The notes under the pieces were generated by a model. It saw only the letters and a program-made list of their open reading frames with translations. It ran no database searches and was not told the DNA's origin. Positions 16,672 to 23,941 of a stretch of 64,000 bases of DNA are shown here, piece after piece (positions within the stretch are counted from its first letter, which is position 1; each line of letters opens with the position of its first letter). Origin of the DNA: Lentzea xinjiangensis (lineage in GTDB: Bacteria; Actinomycetota; Actinomycetes; Mycobacteriales; Pseudonocardiaceae); assembly GCF_900110955.1 (NCBI RefSeq), contig NZ_FOFR01000026.1:56880-120879 (forward strand). The letters are read 5' to 3'. The translations under genes were made by a program, and so were the position numbers.

Positions 16672-17867
16672 GGATCGCGATGGTGTCGGAACACGCCAGC
16701 CCGCTCGCGGCTCTGGGAGGTGCCGACGCGGGAGGGCAGAACGTGCACGTGGCCGCGTTGGCGGCGGCACTCGTGCGCAGAGGTCATGAAGTCGCGGTGT
16801 ACACGAGGCGGGACGCCCGTGGGCTCGCGGATCGCGTTGGCACCTCTGACGGCTACGAGGTCGTGCACGTGCCGGCGGGGCCCGCGGAGCAGGTGCCCAA
16901 GGACGACCTGCTGCCGCACATGAACGCGTTCTCGGACTTCCTGACGCAGGACTGGCGCGACGCGCCACCGGACGTGGTGCACAGCCACTTCTGGATGTCC
17001 GGTCTGGCCTCGGTGCAGGCCGCGCGGCAGGACCGCGTCCCGGTCGTGCACACCTACCACGCGCTCGGCACGGTGAAGCGCCGCCATCAAGGAGCGCGGG
17101 ACACGAGCCCGCCCGACCGGATCGCGGTGGAACGGCTCGTCGGCAACGAGGCGGCCGCGATCGCCGCCACCTGTGAGGACGAGGTCCAGGAGCTGCTGCG
17201 CATCGGGCTGAGGAGGCAGAAGATCTCGGTGGTGCCCTGCGGCGTGGACACGAAGTTCTTCTCCGGCGTGGGTGCGGTCGCGCCGCGAACGGCGCAGCGG
17301 CGGATCGTCTCGGTCGGCAGACTGGTGCGGCGCAAGGGATTCGACGACCTGATCGCCGCGATGCCGCTGGTGCCCGACGCCGAGTTGGTGATCGCGGGAG
17401 GCCCGCCGGAGGTGGAGGACGACCCCGAGGCCCAACGGCTGCTCGCCTGTGCGCAGGCCCGTGGCGTCGCGGACCGGGTGCACCTGATCGGACAGGTGAA
17501 CCGCGCCGACATGCCCGCGCTGCTCCGCTCGGCGGACGTCGTGGCGTGCGTGCCGTGGTACGAGCCGTTCGGCATCGTTCCGTTGGAGGCGATGGCATGT
17601 GGCGTGCCCGTCGTCGCGTCCGCGGTCGGCGGGCTCACCGACACCGTGGTGCACGGCGTCACCGGTCTGCTGGTGCCGCCGCGCGACCCGAGGAGCCTCG
17701 GGCGCGCGTTGCGCAAGCTGCTCGCGAACCCGTCGCGGGCCATGGCCTTCGGCATGGCGGGGCAGGACCGGGTGGACGTCCGCTACACGTGGGACGAGGT
17801 CGCCACCCGCACCGAGGCCGTCTACCGGCGGGTGCTCGCGACCAACGGCTTGGCGGTGGCGCAGTGA
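16668..17867 (+). CDS. Family 4 glycosyltransferase (MshA/sucrose-synthase-like)
   Basis: 399 residues. A full GT-B fold: MVSEHASPLAALGGADAGGQ with NVHV (donor-side glycine loop), VVHSHFWMSGLA, HTYHALGTVKRRH, VVPCGVDTKFF, VGRLVRRKGFDDLIAAMP and EPFGIVPLEAMACGVPVVAS (the E-x7-E signature). The N-terminal GGADxGGQNVHV is the pattern of MshA and sucrose-phosphate-synthase relatives. MshA starts mycothiol synthesis, but the heptose operon context argues for a glycan role. Possible donors are ADP- or GDP-heptose. Confidence 0.85.
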   Translation: MRIAMVSEHASPLAALGGADAGGQNVHVAALAAALVRRGHEVAVYTRRDARGLADRVGTSDGYEVVHVPAGPAEQVPKDDLLPHMNAFSDFLTQDWRDAPPDVVHSHFWMSGLASVQAARQDRVPVVHTYHALGTVKRRHQGARDTSPPDRIAVERLVGNEAAAIAATCEDEVQELLRIGLRRQKISVVPCGVDTKFFSGVGAVAPRTAQRRIVSVGRLVRRKGFDDLIAAMPLVPDAELVIAGGPPEVEDDPEAQRLLACAQARGVADRVHLIGQVNRADMPALLRSADVVACVPWYEPFGIVPLEAMACGVPVVASAVGGLTDTVVHGVTGLLVPPRDPRSLGRALRKLLANPSRAMAFGMAGQDRVDVRYTWDEVATRTEAVYRRVLATNGLAVAQ

Positions 17868-18439
17868 CGGTCGAAAGCCACCTCGCCGGCCTGGCCGAGA
17901 CCCTGGACGGGCTGCGCGCCCAAGCCTCGCGCGTGCACCACTGGGGCACGCTGCTCGCCCGCCTGCTGCTCAACGGCGGCAGGCTGCTCGCGGCGGGCAA
18001 CGGCGGGTCCGCAGCCGAGGCCCAGCACCTCACCGCCGAGCTCGTCGGCCGCTACCGGCACGACCGGGCGCCGTTCTCCGCGCTGGCGCTGTGCTCCGAG
18101 ACCTCCAGCCTCACCGCGATCGCCAACGACTACGGCTACGACCAGGTGTTCGCCCGCCAAGTGGTGGCCCACGCCCGTGCCGGCGACATCGTGGTCCTGC
18201 TGTCCACGAGCGGCAGCAGCCAGAACCTGCTGGAGGCGGCGCACGCCGCCAAGAAGGTCGGCGCGACCGTGTGGGCGCTGACCGGCCCGCTGCCGAACCC
18301 GCTGGCATCGCTGGCCGACGACACCCTCGCGCTGCCCGGCGAACCGTGCAACGTGCAGGAGGCGCAGCTCGTGGCGGTGCACGCGTTGTGCGAGGCGTTC
18401 GAGGCGGCGCTGCCCTCGGCCTTCCGGAGGGCGTCGTGA
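17864..18439 (+). CDS. gmhA: Sedoheptulose-7-phosphate isomerase
   Basis: 191 residues from GTG 17864. A SIS-domain protein: LLAAGNGGSAAEAQHLTAEL gives the phosphate-binding Ser, TAIANDYGYDQVF the active-site region with its Glu/Asp, STSGSSQNLLEAA the second phosphate loop and EAQLVAVHALCEAFE the C-terminal helix with the catalytic His. It converts sedoheptulose 7-phosphate to D-glycero-D-manno-heptose 7-phosphate, the first committed step of heptose synthesis. Length and motifs match E. coli GmhA (192 residues). Confidence 0.93.
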   Translation: MTVESHLAGLAETLDGLRAQASRVHHWGTLLARLLLNGGRLLAAGNGGSAAEAQHLTAELVGRYRHDRAPFSALALCSETSSLTAIANDYGYDQVFARQVVAHARAGDIVVLLSTSGSSQNLLEAAHAAKKVGATVWALTGPLPNPLASLADDTLALPGEPCNVQEAQLVAVHALCEAFEAALPSAFRRAS

Positions 18440-19713
18440 AACTGGTCGTGGTGGGTGACGCCCTGCTCGACGTCGACGTGGAGGGCACCGTCGACCGGCT
18501 CTGCCCGGACGCTCCCGCCCCTGTGCTGGACGTCGTGGCCGAGCACCCGCGGGCGGGAGGAGCGGCGCTGGCGGCGACCATGGCCGCGCGCGACGGCGTG
18601 GACGTGACGCTCGTCAGCGCGTTGTCCGACGACTCCGACGGGGAGCGGTTGCGGTCGCTGGTCGGCGTTCCCGGCGTTTTCGGCCACGTGGACTCCGTGC
18701 CGGTGAAGACCCGGTTGCGCAGCGCCGGGACGTCGTTGGCCCGCATGGACCGCGGCGGCAGCTCCACGCCGCCGCGGGTCACCGACGACATGCTCGACGT
18801 CGTGCTGTCCGCCGACGTCGTGCTGGCGTCCGACTACGGCCGCGGCCTGCTCCGCGACGAACGGCTGAGGTCCGTGCTCACGCGCGTACCGGTGGTGTGG
18901 GATCCGCATCCCCGCGGTCCGGCCCCCGTGCCGGGGGCGCGGCTCGTGACCCCGAACCTGTCCGAGGCCACGGCGTTCAGCGGCACGTCCGATCCGGACG
19001 AGGCGGCGAGGACGTTGCTGGCGAACTGGCAGGCGCGGGCCGTCGTGGTCACCATGGGCGGCGACGGCGCGGTGCTCCACTGTGGAGGGACACCGATCGC
19101 CGTGCCCGCACCGGCCGTGGCGGTCGCCGACCCGTGCGGTGCGGGGGACCGGTTCGCCGTGACGGCGGCGGTGCGGCTGGCCGGTGGCGCGGCGCCGGAC
19201 GACGCGGTGGCCGACGCCGTCGCGGCGGCGGCGGAGTTCCTCGCCCGCGGCGGTGTCTCCGGCATGCGCGCCCCGCTGCCGTCCACTGTGGACGAGGTGC
19301 GCCGGCGTGGCGGGGTGGTCGTGGCCACCGGAGGGTGCTTCGACGTCCTGCACACCGGGCACGTGCGGATGCTGGCCGCCGCGCGGGCGCTGGGGGACTG
19401 CCTGGTGGTGTGCCTCAACTCCGACCAGTCGGTGCGGCGCCTGAAGGGCGAGGGACGGCCGGTCAACCGCCAGGAGGAGCGCATCGAGGTGCTGCGGGCG
19501 CTCGAGTCCGTGGACGACGTGATCGTGTTCGGGGAGGACACCCCGGAGAACGTCCTGGGCCGGTTGCGGCCGGACGTGTGGGTGAAGGGCGGGGACTACA
19601 CCGCCGAACTGCTGCCGGAGAACGCCGTCGTGCGGCGCTGGGGTGGGCGGACCGTCGTGGTCCCCTACCACCGCGGGCGCTCGACGACCGAGATCCTCGC
19701 GAGGAGGGGTTGA
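18436..19713 (+). CDS. hldE: Bifunctional heptose-7-phosphate kinase / heptose-1-phosphate adenylyltransferase
   Basis: 425 residues from GTG 18436. Residues ~1-285 form a PfkB/ribokinase-type kinase: VVVGDALLDVDVEG, CPDAPAPVLDV and the anion-hole/catalytic DPCGAGDRFAVTAA. Residues ~290-425 form a cytidylyltransferase-like domain: ATGGCFDVLHTGHVRMLAAA (HxGH), RLKGEGRPVNRQEER, VWVKGGDY and GRSTTEIL. E. coli HldE is 477 residues, so the kinase half is compact but keeps its catalytic Asp. It makes ADP-heptose in Gram-negatives; the nucleotide used here is inferred from homology. With GmhA and GmhB it completes the pathway within one operon. Confidence 0.92.
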   Translation: MKLVVVGDALLDVDVEGTVDRLCPDAPAPVLDVVAEHPRAGGAALAATMAARDGVDVTLVSALSDDSDGERLRSLVGVPGVFGHVDSVPVKTRLRSAGTSLARMDRGGSSTPPRVTDDMLDVVLSADVVLASDYGRGLLRDERLRSVLTRVPVVWDPHPRGPAPVPGARLVTPNLSEATAFSGTSDPDEAARTLLANWQARAVVVTMGGDGAVLHCGGTPIAVPAPAVAVADPCGAGDRFAVTAAVRLAGGAAPDDAVADAVAAAAEFLARGGVSGMRAPLPSTVDEVRRRGGVVVATGGCFDVLHTGHVRMLAAARALGDCLVVCLNSDQSVRRLKGEGRPVNRQEERIEVLRALESVDDVIVFGEDTPENVLGRLRPDVWVKGGDYTAELLPENAVVRRWGGRTVVVPYHRGRSTTEILARRG

Positions 19714-20384
19714 TGCTGGGCAACGTGCTGGTGACCGGAGGTGCCGCCGGACTCGGAGCGGCCGTGGCGGACGCGGTGGAGCAGGCCGGCGGGACGCCGC
19801 TGGTCCTGGACAAGTCGGCGCCGTCGCGGGGTGACTTCGAACTGGTCGACCTCGCGGACGGCCGTGCCGCCGAAGCCGCCGTCCACGAGCTGGCGAAACG
19901 GCACGGCGGTTTCAGCGCCGTGGTCACCGCCGCCGGCATGGACCGGTGCGGAACGCTCGCGGAGGTACCGGCCGAGGAGTGGGAACAGGTCGTCAAGGTG
20001 AACCTGTTCGGCACGGCGTCGGTCATCCGGGCCGCGTTGCCGCACCTCGAGAACGGGCGTGTCGTGACGGTCGCGTCGACGCTCGGCCTGCGCGCCGTGA
20101 GCGACGCGACCGCCTACTGCGCCTCGAAGTTCGGCGTCGTCGGCTTCACCCGCGCGCTGGCGGCCGAGACCGCGGGGCAGATCGGTGTCACGCTGGTCGT
20201 GCCCGGTGGGATGCGCACGAACTTCTTCGACGACCGGACCGAGCAGTACCGGCCCAAGGACTTCGACAAGCTGAACCCGCCGGACCGGGTGGCCGCGGCG
20301 ATCCTGTTCGCGCTGAGCCAGCCGAAGGACTGCGAGATCAGGGAGCTCGTCATCGCCCACGGCGAGGAGCCGTCCTGGCCCTGA
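19713..20384 (+). CDS. Short-chain dehydrogenase/reductase, last gene of the heptose operon
   Basis: 223 residues, start overlapping the HldE stop as TGATG. Classical SDR: VTGGAAGLGAAVA (NAD(P) loop), a compressed N-terminal region, VTAAGMDRCG (NAG-like site), VASTLGLRAVSDATAYCASK with catalytic Ser, Tyr and Lys, and PGGMRTNFFDD. In Gram-negatives the ADP-heptose 6-epimerase HldD is an extended SDR with a different layout. This protein is too short to be HldD, so the heptose may stay in the D-glycero form or be modified by oxidation/reduction here. The substrate is unknown. Confidence 0.8.
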   Translation: MLGNVLVTGGAAGLGAAVADAVEQAGGTPLVLDKSAPSRGDFELVDLADGRAAEAAVHELAKRHGGFSAVVTAAGMDRCGTLAEVPAEEWEQVVKVNLFGTASVIRAALPHLENGRVVTVASTLGLRAVSDATAYCASKFGVVGFTRALAAETAGQIGVTLVVPGGMRTNFFDDRTEQYRPKDFDKLNPPDRVAAAILFALSQPKDCEIRELVIAHGEEPSWP

Positions 20385-20398
20385 GCACGCGACGCACC

Positions 20399-20437
20399 GC
20401 GCCGCCCCGCGTTCCGCACGGGAACGCGGGGCGGCGC
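20399..20437. terminator. Terminator of the heptose operon
   Basis: Perfect 17-bp stem (20399-20415 with 20421-20437, core CCGCCCCGCGTTCC) and a five-base loop, 15 bases after the SDR stop. No T-run follows, as is typical in high-GC actinomycetes. Confidence 0.8.
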
Positions 20438-20444
20438 CGTCCTG

Positions 20445-20817
20445 GTGCACCGGGGTTCCGGCATCGCGGCCGGCGTGACCGCGCGTGGAGGCCTACTGTG
20501 GCTACCGATCCCGGGCGTTCTCGCGCTGTGCGGGAGGAAGAGGGCCGCGCGACGGGCGCTCACCGCCGCCGCCCTCCCCATGCCGGTCGGCCACCTGGTC
20601 AGCCTGGTCGTGCACCGGCGAAGACCGCCGGTGGCGGACATGCCCGCGCCGGGCGTTGCCGGAACACCCGGCCTCCTCGTCGTTCCCGTCCAAGCACGCG
20701 GTGACGGCCGCCGCGTTCGGCACCGCCACCGCGCTGGCTCAGGCCGGGATCGGGCGCTCGGCGCGGGCCGGGGCCGCGGTCTCGAGCTGCTCCCCGTGGA
20801 TGCGCGGCCACTCGTGA
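20445..20817 (+). pseudogene. PAP2-family phosphatase pseudogene (frameshifted, truncated)
   Basis: The first part, in the frame of position 20445, reads WLPIPGVLALCGRKRAARRA and then LPMPVGHLVSLVVHRRRP, which matches the membrane helix and K-x6-RP motif region of PAP2 phosphatases. From about 20640 the similarity moves to the next frame, HPASSSFPSKHAVTAAAFGT, the PSGH motif region (with Gly changed to Lys). The frame then stops at 20817 before the third motif (S-R-x5-H-x3-D), which I cannot find. Loss of frame, of the third motif and of the N terminus all point to a dead gene. PAP2 domains in actinomycetes are often joined to lipid-kinase domains; no such domain is left here. Confidence 0.6.
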
Positions 20818-20879
20818 TCCCGCCGGTCTCGGAGCAACCGGGCGGCTTCCCCGGGGTGCGGTTCAGCACACGGCACGCG

Positions 20880-21674
20880 TCAGGGCTGCCTCCACCCCTC
20901 GTCGGCGAGGAGCTGGCTCGCCTGCGGGCCCATCAGGGACATCCCGCCGTCCACGACGAACGACGCCCCGGTCACGTAGGACGAGGCGGGGGAGGCGAGG
21001 AACGCGACGACGGCCGCGACCTCGTGCGCGCTGCCCGGCCGCCCGAGCGGCACGCCGGGACGGGGCTGGGTGCGCGGGTCGACGTCCTCCTGACCGGTCA
21101 TCGGCGTGGAGATCTCGCCGGGCGCCACGGAGTTGACGGTGATGCCGTGTTCGGACAGCTCGAGCGCGAGCACCTCGGTCAGGGCGCCGAGACCGGCCTT
21201 CGCGGCGCAGTAGGGCGCGGCGCCCACCCGTGGCAGGTGCTCGTGGACCGAGGTGATGTTGATGATCCGGCCGCCGCGCCCGGCGGCGATCATGCGCTTG
21301 GCCGCGCGCTGGCTGCACAGGAAAGCGCCGTCCAGGTCGACCGAGAGCACCTCGCGCCAGGTGTCGAACGACATGTCCACGACCTTCTCGCTGCTGCCGG
21401 TGCCGGCGCAGTTGACCAGGACGTCGACCCCGCCCAGCTCCTCGGCCAGCTCGTCCACGACGGCGGCCGCGGCGGGCAGGCCGGTGAGGTCGAGCTGCCG
21501 CACGGCGCACCGCGCTCCGGCTGCCCGCACCTGCTCGGCCGTGTCCGCGGCTCCGTCGGCGTCCCGGTGGTAGGTGATGCCCACGTCGAGGCCACCGCCC
21601 GCCAGTGCGACGGCGATGGCCTTGCCGATGCCGGAGTCCGCTCCGGTCACGAGGGCGTGGAGAGGTGCGTTCAT
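20880..21674 (-). CDS. SDR family oxidoreductase (glucose 1-dehydrogenase-like)
   Basis: 264 residues from ATG 21674. VTGADSGIGKAIA is the NAD(P) loop, VDVLVNCAGTGSS the conserved Asn-Ala-Gly region (Ala replaced by Cys), INITSVHEHLPR and PYCAAKAGLGALTEVLALEL the Ser-Tyr-Lys catalytic set, and FLASPASSYVTGASFVVDGG the usual C-terminal block. It resembles stress-induced glucose/oxoacyl-type SDRs. The start overlaps the P450 stop (ATGA), and its own stress-type promoter lies inside the P450 gene with nine bases between -10 and ATG, so it can be made alone or with the P450. Confidence 0.85.
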   Translation of the reverse strand: MNAPLHALVTGADSGIGKAIAVALAGGGLDVGITYHRDADGAADTAEQVRAAGARCAVRQLDLTGLPAAAAVVDELAEELGGVDVLVNCAGTGSSEKVVDMSFDTWREVLSVDLDGAFLCSQRAAKRMIAAGRGGRIINITSVHEHLPRVGAAPYCAAKAGLGALTEVLALELSEHGITVNSVAPGEISTPMTGQEDVDPRTQPRPGVPLGRPGSAHEVAAVVAFLASPASSYVTGASFVVDGGMSLMGPQASQLLADEGWRQP

Positions 21675-22855
21675 GAGACGCGGGTACCCGTGCGCGTCGC
21701 CTGCAAGCGGAGCGAGAAGTGGTTCAGCGTCCTCGGCAGCGGGGCGTCGACGACCCGGAACGACAGGTGCTCGCCCAGCGCGTCGAGCATGGCGCCGCCG
21801 GTGGCGAGCACCAAGTCGCGGCCGGGGCACACGCCGGGACCGCCGCTGAACGGCACGATCGCCGGGTCGAGTGGCCGGTCCCAGATCTCCGGGGCGTACC
21901 GGTCGGCGTACGGCAGCCGCTCGGGGTCGCGGTGGAAGAACGGCGAGAACACGATGAACTCGGTGTTCTTCGGCAGCCACGTGCCGTGCCAGCGCGTCGG
22001 TTCCGTGCTCTCCCGCAGGATCACCGGGGTCGTCGGCCAGAGCCGCGCGGACTCGAGCACGCCGCGCGTGCCGCGGGCGCCGATGGCCAGCGCTCGCATC
22101 GTCACGATCCCGGCGGAGTCGAACGCGAACAGCCAGTGCGGCACCTGGCCGGAGAGGTCGCCCGGCTGGGCGGCCAGGCTGCCGTCCTCACGCCGCCGCA
22201 GGTGCTCGTCCAGCCGGTGCTGGAAGCGATCCCGCAGGCCGCGCCGCTTCGGGTGCAGGAACGCCCAGTTGGCGTTCTGGCGCAGTGCTTTGAGGTCGTC
22301 GACGAGCTGGTCGTCGCCGCGGGCGCCGTCGCCGAGCACGATCCTGCGCACGATCCGCCACCAGGTCTGGGCGAAGCCGTCCCAGGTGAGTTCCCCGGTG
22401 CTCATCACGTGCCGGATGAGCAGGTCGGCCTCGTCCCGCACGACCGCCTCCACCGGCACGTTCTCCGGGCGCAGCGCGCCTTCGTTGAGCTCGCGCAGCC
22501 GACGCCGCTCCTCGCCCTCGGAGATGAGCACCCCGTGCGGCTGGAAGTGCTCGAGCGCCGACTTCTTCTCCCTGGTGGCCAACGAGAACGGTGCCGGCGA
22601 CTCCGCGAGCAGCCGGCCGACGTCGGCGGGGTCGACCAGCACGGCCACGCTGCGGCCGGTGATCCGCAGCCGCACCGGTTCCGGCCCGTAGCGGTCGCGC
22701 AGGTGCCGCAGGGTGTCGATCGCGGCCGAGTCGGACCGGGTCTTCTCGGCGAGAGCCATCACGCCCGGCCGGCGGACGATGACGCCTTTGGCGAGGGTGG
22801 GCAGCAGCACCGTCGCCAGCACGCGGGCGGTGTCGAGTCGTGAAGAAATCGCCAT
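21671..22855 (-). CDS. Cytochrome P450
   Basis: 394 residues from ATG 22855 (GTG 22861 is in frame just upstream). Motifs: LFAFDSAGIVTMRALA for the I helix (the oxygen-activation AGxxT), ESARLWPTTPVILRES containing ExxR, and PFSGGPGVCPGRDLVLATGG with the heme-thiolate Cys. The N-terminal region has a FxPHGVLISEGEERRRLREL block, typical of class I bacterial-type P450s that resemble fatty-acid or steroid oxidases. Redox partners are not nearby. It forms an operon with the SDR, which could act on the alcohol or ketone produced. A stress-type promoter precedes it, suggesting a role in detoxification or lipid modification (inference). Confidence 0.88.
   Translation of the reverse strand: MAISSRLDTARVLATVLLPTLAKGVIVRRPGVMALAEKTRSDSAAIDTLRHLRDRYGPEPVRLRITGRSVAVLVDPADVGRLLAESPAPFSLATREKKSALEHFQPHGVLISEGEERRRLRELNEGALRPENVPVEAVVRDEADLLIRHVMSTGELTWDGFAQTWWRIVRRIVLGDGARGDDQLVDDLKALRQNANWAFLHPKRRGLRDRFQHRLDEHLRRREDGSLAAQPGDLSGQVPHWLFAFDSAGIVTMRALAIGARGTRGVLESARLWPTTPVILRESTEPTRWHGTWLPKNTEFIVFSPFFHRDPERLPYADRYAPEIWDRPLDPAIVPFSGGPGVCPGRDLVLATGGAMLDALGEHLSFRVVDAPLPRTLNHFSLRLQATRTGTRVS
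21684..21708 (-). promoter_or_regulatory. Internal SigB-type promoter of the SDR gene
   Basis: Minus strand: GCTT, 15 bases, GGGTAC, nine bases, ATG 21674. It lies inside the last codons of the P450 gene. The same GCTT-N15 arrangement is seen upstream of the 40281 gene. Confidence 0.6.
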
Positions 22856-22863
22856 GCCCACGG

Positions 22864-22888
22864 CTACCCGGTGATCCGGGTGTGAACC
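22864..22888 (-). promoter_or_regulatory. SigB-type promoter of the P450-SDR operon
   Basis: Minus strand: GGTT, 15 bases, GGGTAG, then eight bases to ATG 22855. It shares bases with the rightward promoter of the Rho_N gene at 22880-22905, so the two promoters are back to back and partly overlapping. Confidence 0.55.
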
Positions 22889-22905
22889 ACCCCGGCCGAG
22901 GGTAC
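22880..22905 (+). promoter_or_regulatory. SigB-type promoter of the Rho_N/membrane/hemerythrin operon
   Basis: GTGT, 16 bases, GGGTAC (22900-22905), followed by a 30-base leader with AGGAGG (22925-22930) before ATG 22936. Confidence 0.55.
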
Positions 22906-22935
22906 TCGCGGGTCAGCTCGAACCAGGAGGTCGTG

Positions 22936-23262
22936 ATGCCAGCGGGATCGAACGCCAAGCGTGAACGCCAGTACGAGCACATCAAGGACTCGGCCGGCAG
23001 CCGGGGCGCCTCGCCCGAGCGGGCGAAGGAGATCGCCGCGCGCACGGTGAACAAGAACCGCGCTCAGTCCGGGGAGTCGAAGACCGCCAGCAGGTCGTCC
23101 ACGAAGGACACGTCGCCGCAGAAGCGCGGCGGTCAGCGGTCCGGCACGAACCGGCCCAAGGGCCTCACGAAGGAACAGCTCTACAACGAGGCCAAGAAGA
23201 AGAACGTCAGGGGCCGCTCGACGATGACGAAGAAGGAGCTCGCGGACGTGCTGGGACGCTGA
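22936..23262 (+). CDS. Small basic Rho_N-domain protein (plasmid-stabilisation-protein type)
   Basis: 108 residues. The N-terminal part (MPAGSNAKRERQYEHIKDSA, then GSRGASPERAKEIAARTVNK) is the usual start of actinomycete 'plasmid stabilisation' proteins. The middle is a Lys/Arg/Ser-rich linker. The C terminus is a Rho N-terminal/SAP-like helix-loop-helix with LYNEAKKKNVRGRSTMTKKE. Strongly basic, so DNA or RNA binding is plausible. It has a strong AGGAGG at proper spacing. The 'plasmid stability' name comes from homologue annotation; chromosomal stress copies like this one have no proven function. Confidence 0.7.
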   Translation: MPAGSNAKRERQYEHIKDSAGSRGASPERAKEIAARTVNKNRAQSGESKTASRSSTKDTSPQKRGGQRSGTNRPKGLTKEQLYNEAKKKNVRGRSTMTKKELADVLGR

Positions 23263-23263
23263 C

Positions 23264-23926
23264 GTGCCGGAAGTGGACAAGACCTCGGCGCTGACGATCC
23301 TCACCACCGAGCACTACACGTTGCAGATGGTGCGCACCGCGACGATCACGGACGCGGCCAGCCGGGCGGGTCACCTGCTCACCACCATCTCCGCGTCGAT
23401 GATCGCGCTCGGGTTCGTCGCCCAGGTCGTGCCGCCGCGCGTGCTGCTGACGCTGACGCTGGTCATCTGCGCCGGCCTGTTCCTGATCGGGCTCGCGACG
23501 CTCTTCCGCACCGTCGAGCTCACGATCGAGGACGTGCAGGCGGGCCTGGGGATCAACCGGATCCGGCACGTCTACGGCGACCTCGAACCGTCCACGAGGG
23601 ACGTGTTCGTCCGGCAGATGCACGACGACACGACCGGTGTCGAGCTCGACGCCGGGCAGACCGGCTGGCGCAAGGCCAAGCGGCCCCGGCTGATCGGCAC
23701 CGCGCTGGGCGTGTCCGGTCTCGTGAACCTCGTCAACGGGCTCGTCGCCGGCGTCACCGCCGGCGCGGCGGCGGGACTGCTCGGCACCGGCGTGACCTGG
23801 TCCATCACCATCGGCGCCGTCGTCGCCCTCGCTGTGATCAGCGGGTTCGGCGTGGCGCTCGCCCGCATCGGACGGCGCGGCCTCGCACCCATCACCACGC
23901 GCTACCCGAGGAACAACCCGAACTGA
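23264..23926 (+). CDS. Four-helix membrane protein of unknown function
   Basis: 220 residues from GTG 23264, two bases after the previous stop. Hydrophobic segments at about residues 41-60 (ISASMIALGFVAQVV), 65-85 (LTLTLVICAGLFLIGLATLF), 148-172 (GTALGVSGLVNLVNGLVAGV) and 184-205 (ITIGAVVALAVISGFGVALA). A soluble part between helices 2 and 3 includes DVFVRQMHDDTTGVEL. I do not recognise the family. The operon with a Rho_N protein and a hemerythrin suggests an envelope stress function. Confidence 0.6.
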   Translation: MPEVDKTSALTILTTEHYTLQMVRTATITDAASRAGHLLTTISASMIALGFVAQVVPPRVLLTLTLVICAGLFLIGLATLFRTVELTIEDVQAGLGINRIRHVYGDLEPSTRDVFVRQMHDDTTGVELDAGQTGWRKAKRPRLIGTALGVSGLVNLVNGLVAGVTAGAAAGLLGTGVTWSITIGAVVALAVISGFGVALARIGRRGLAPITTRYPRNNPN

Positions 23927-23941
23927 AGGAGAACCACCACC

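Noticed and set aside
16668..17867. MshA of mycothiol biosynthesis
   Set aside because: The N-terminal loop is MshA-like, but the gene is locked inside the heptose operon by 4-base overlaps and no other mycothiol gene is near.
14316..20384. Heptose genes as an LPS locus
   Set aside because: Everything else is actinobacterial and no lipid A, Kdo or O-antigen gene is present. The pathway is better read as serving another glycan.
19713..20384. HldD (ADP-heptose 6-epimerase)
   Set aside because: At 223 residues with a classical SDR layout it lacks the extended SDR sugar-binding domain of HldD.
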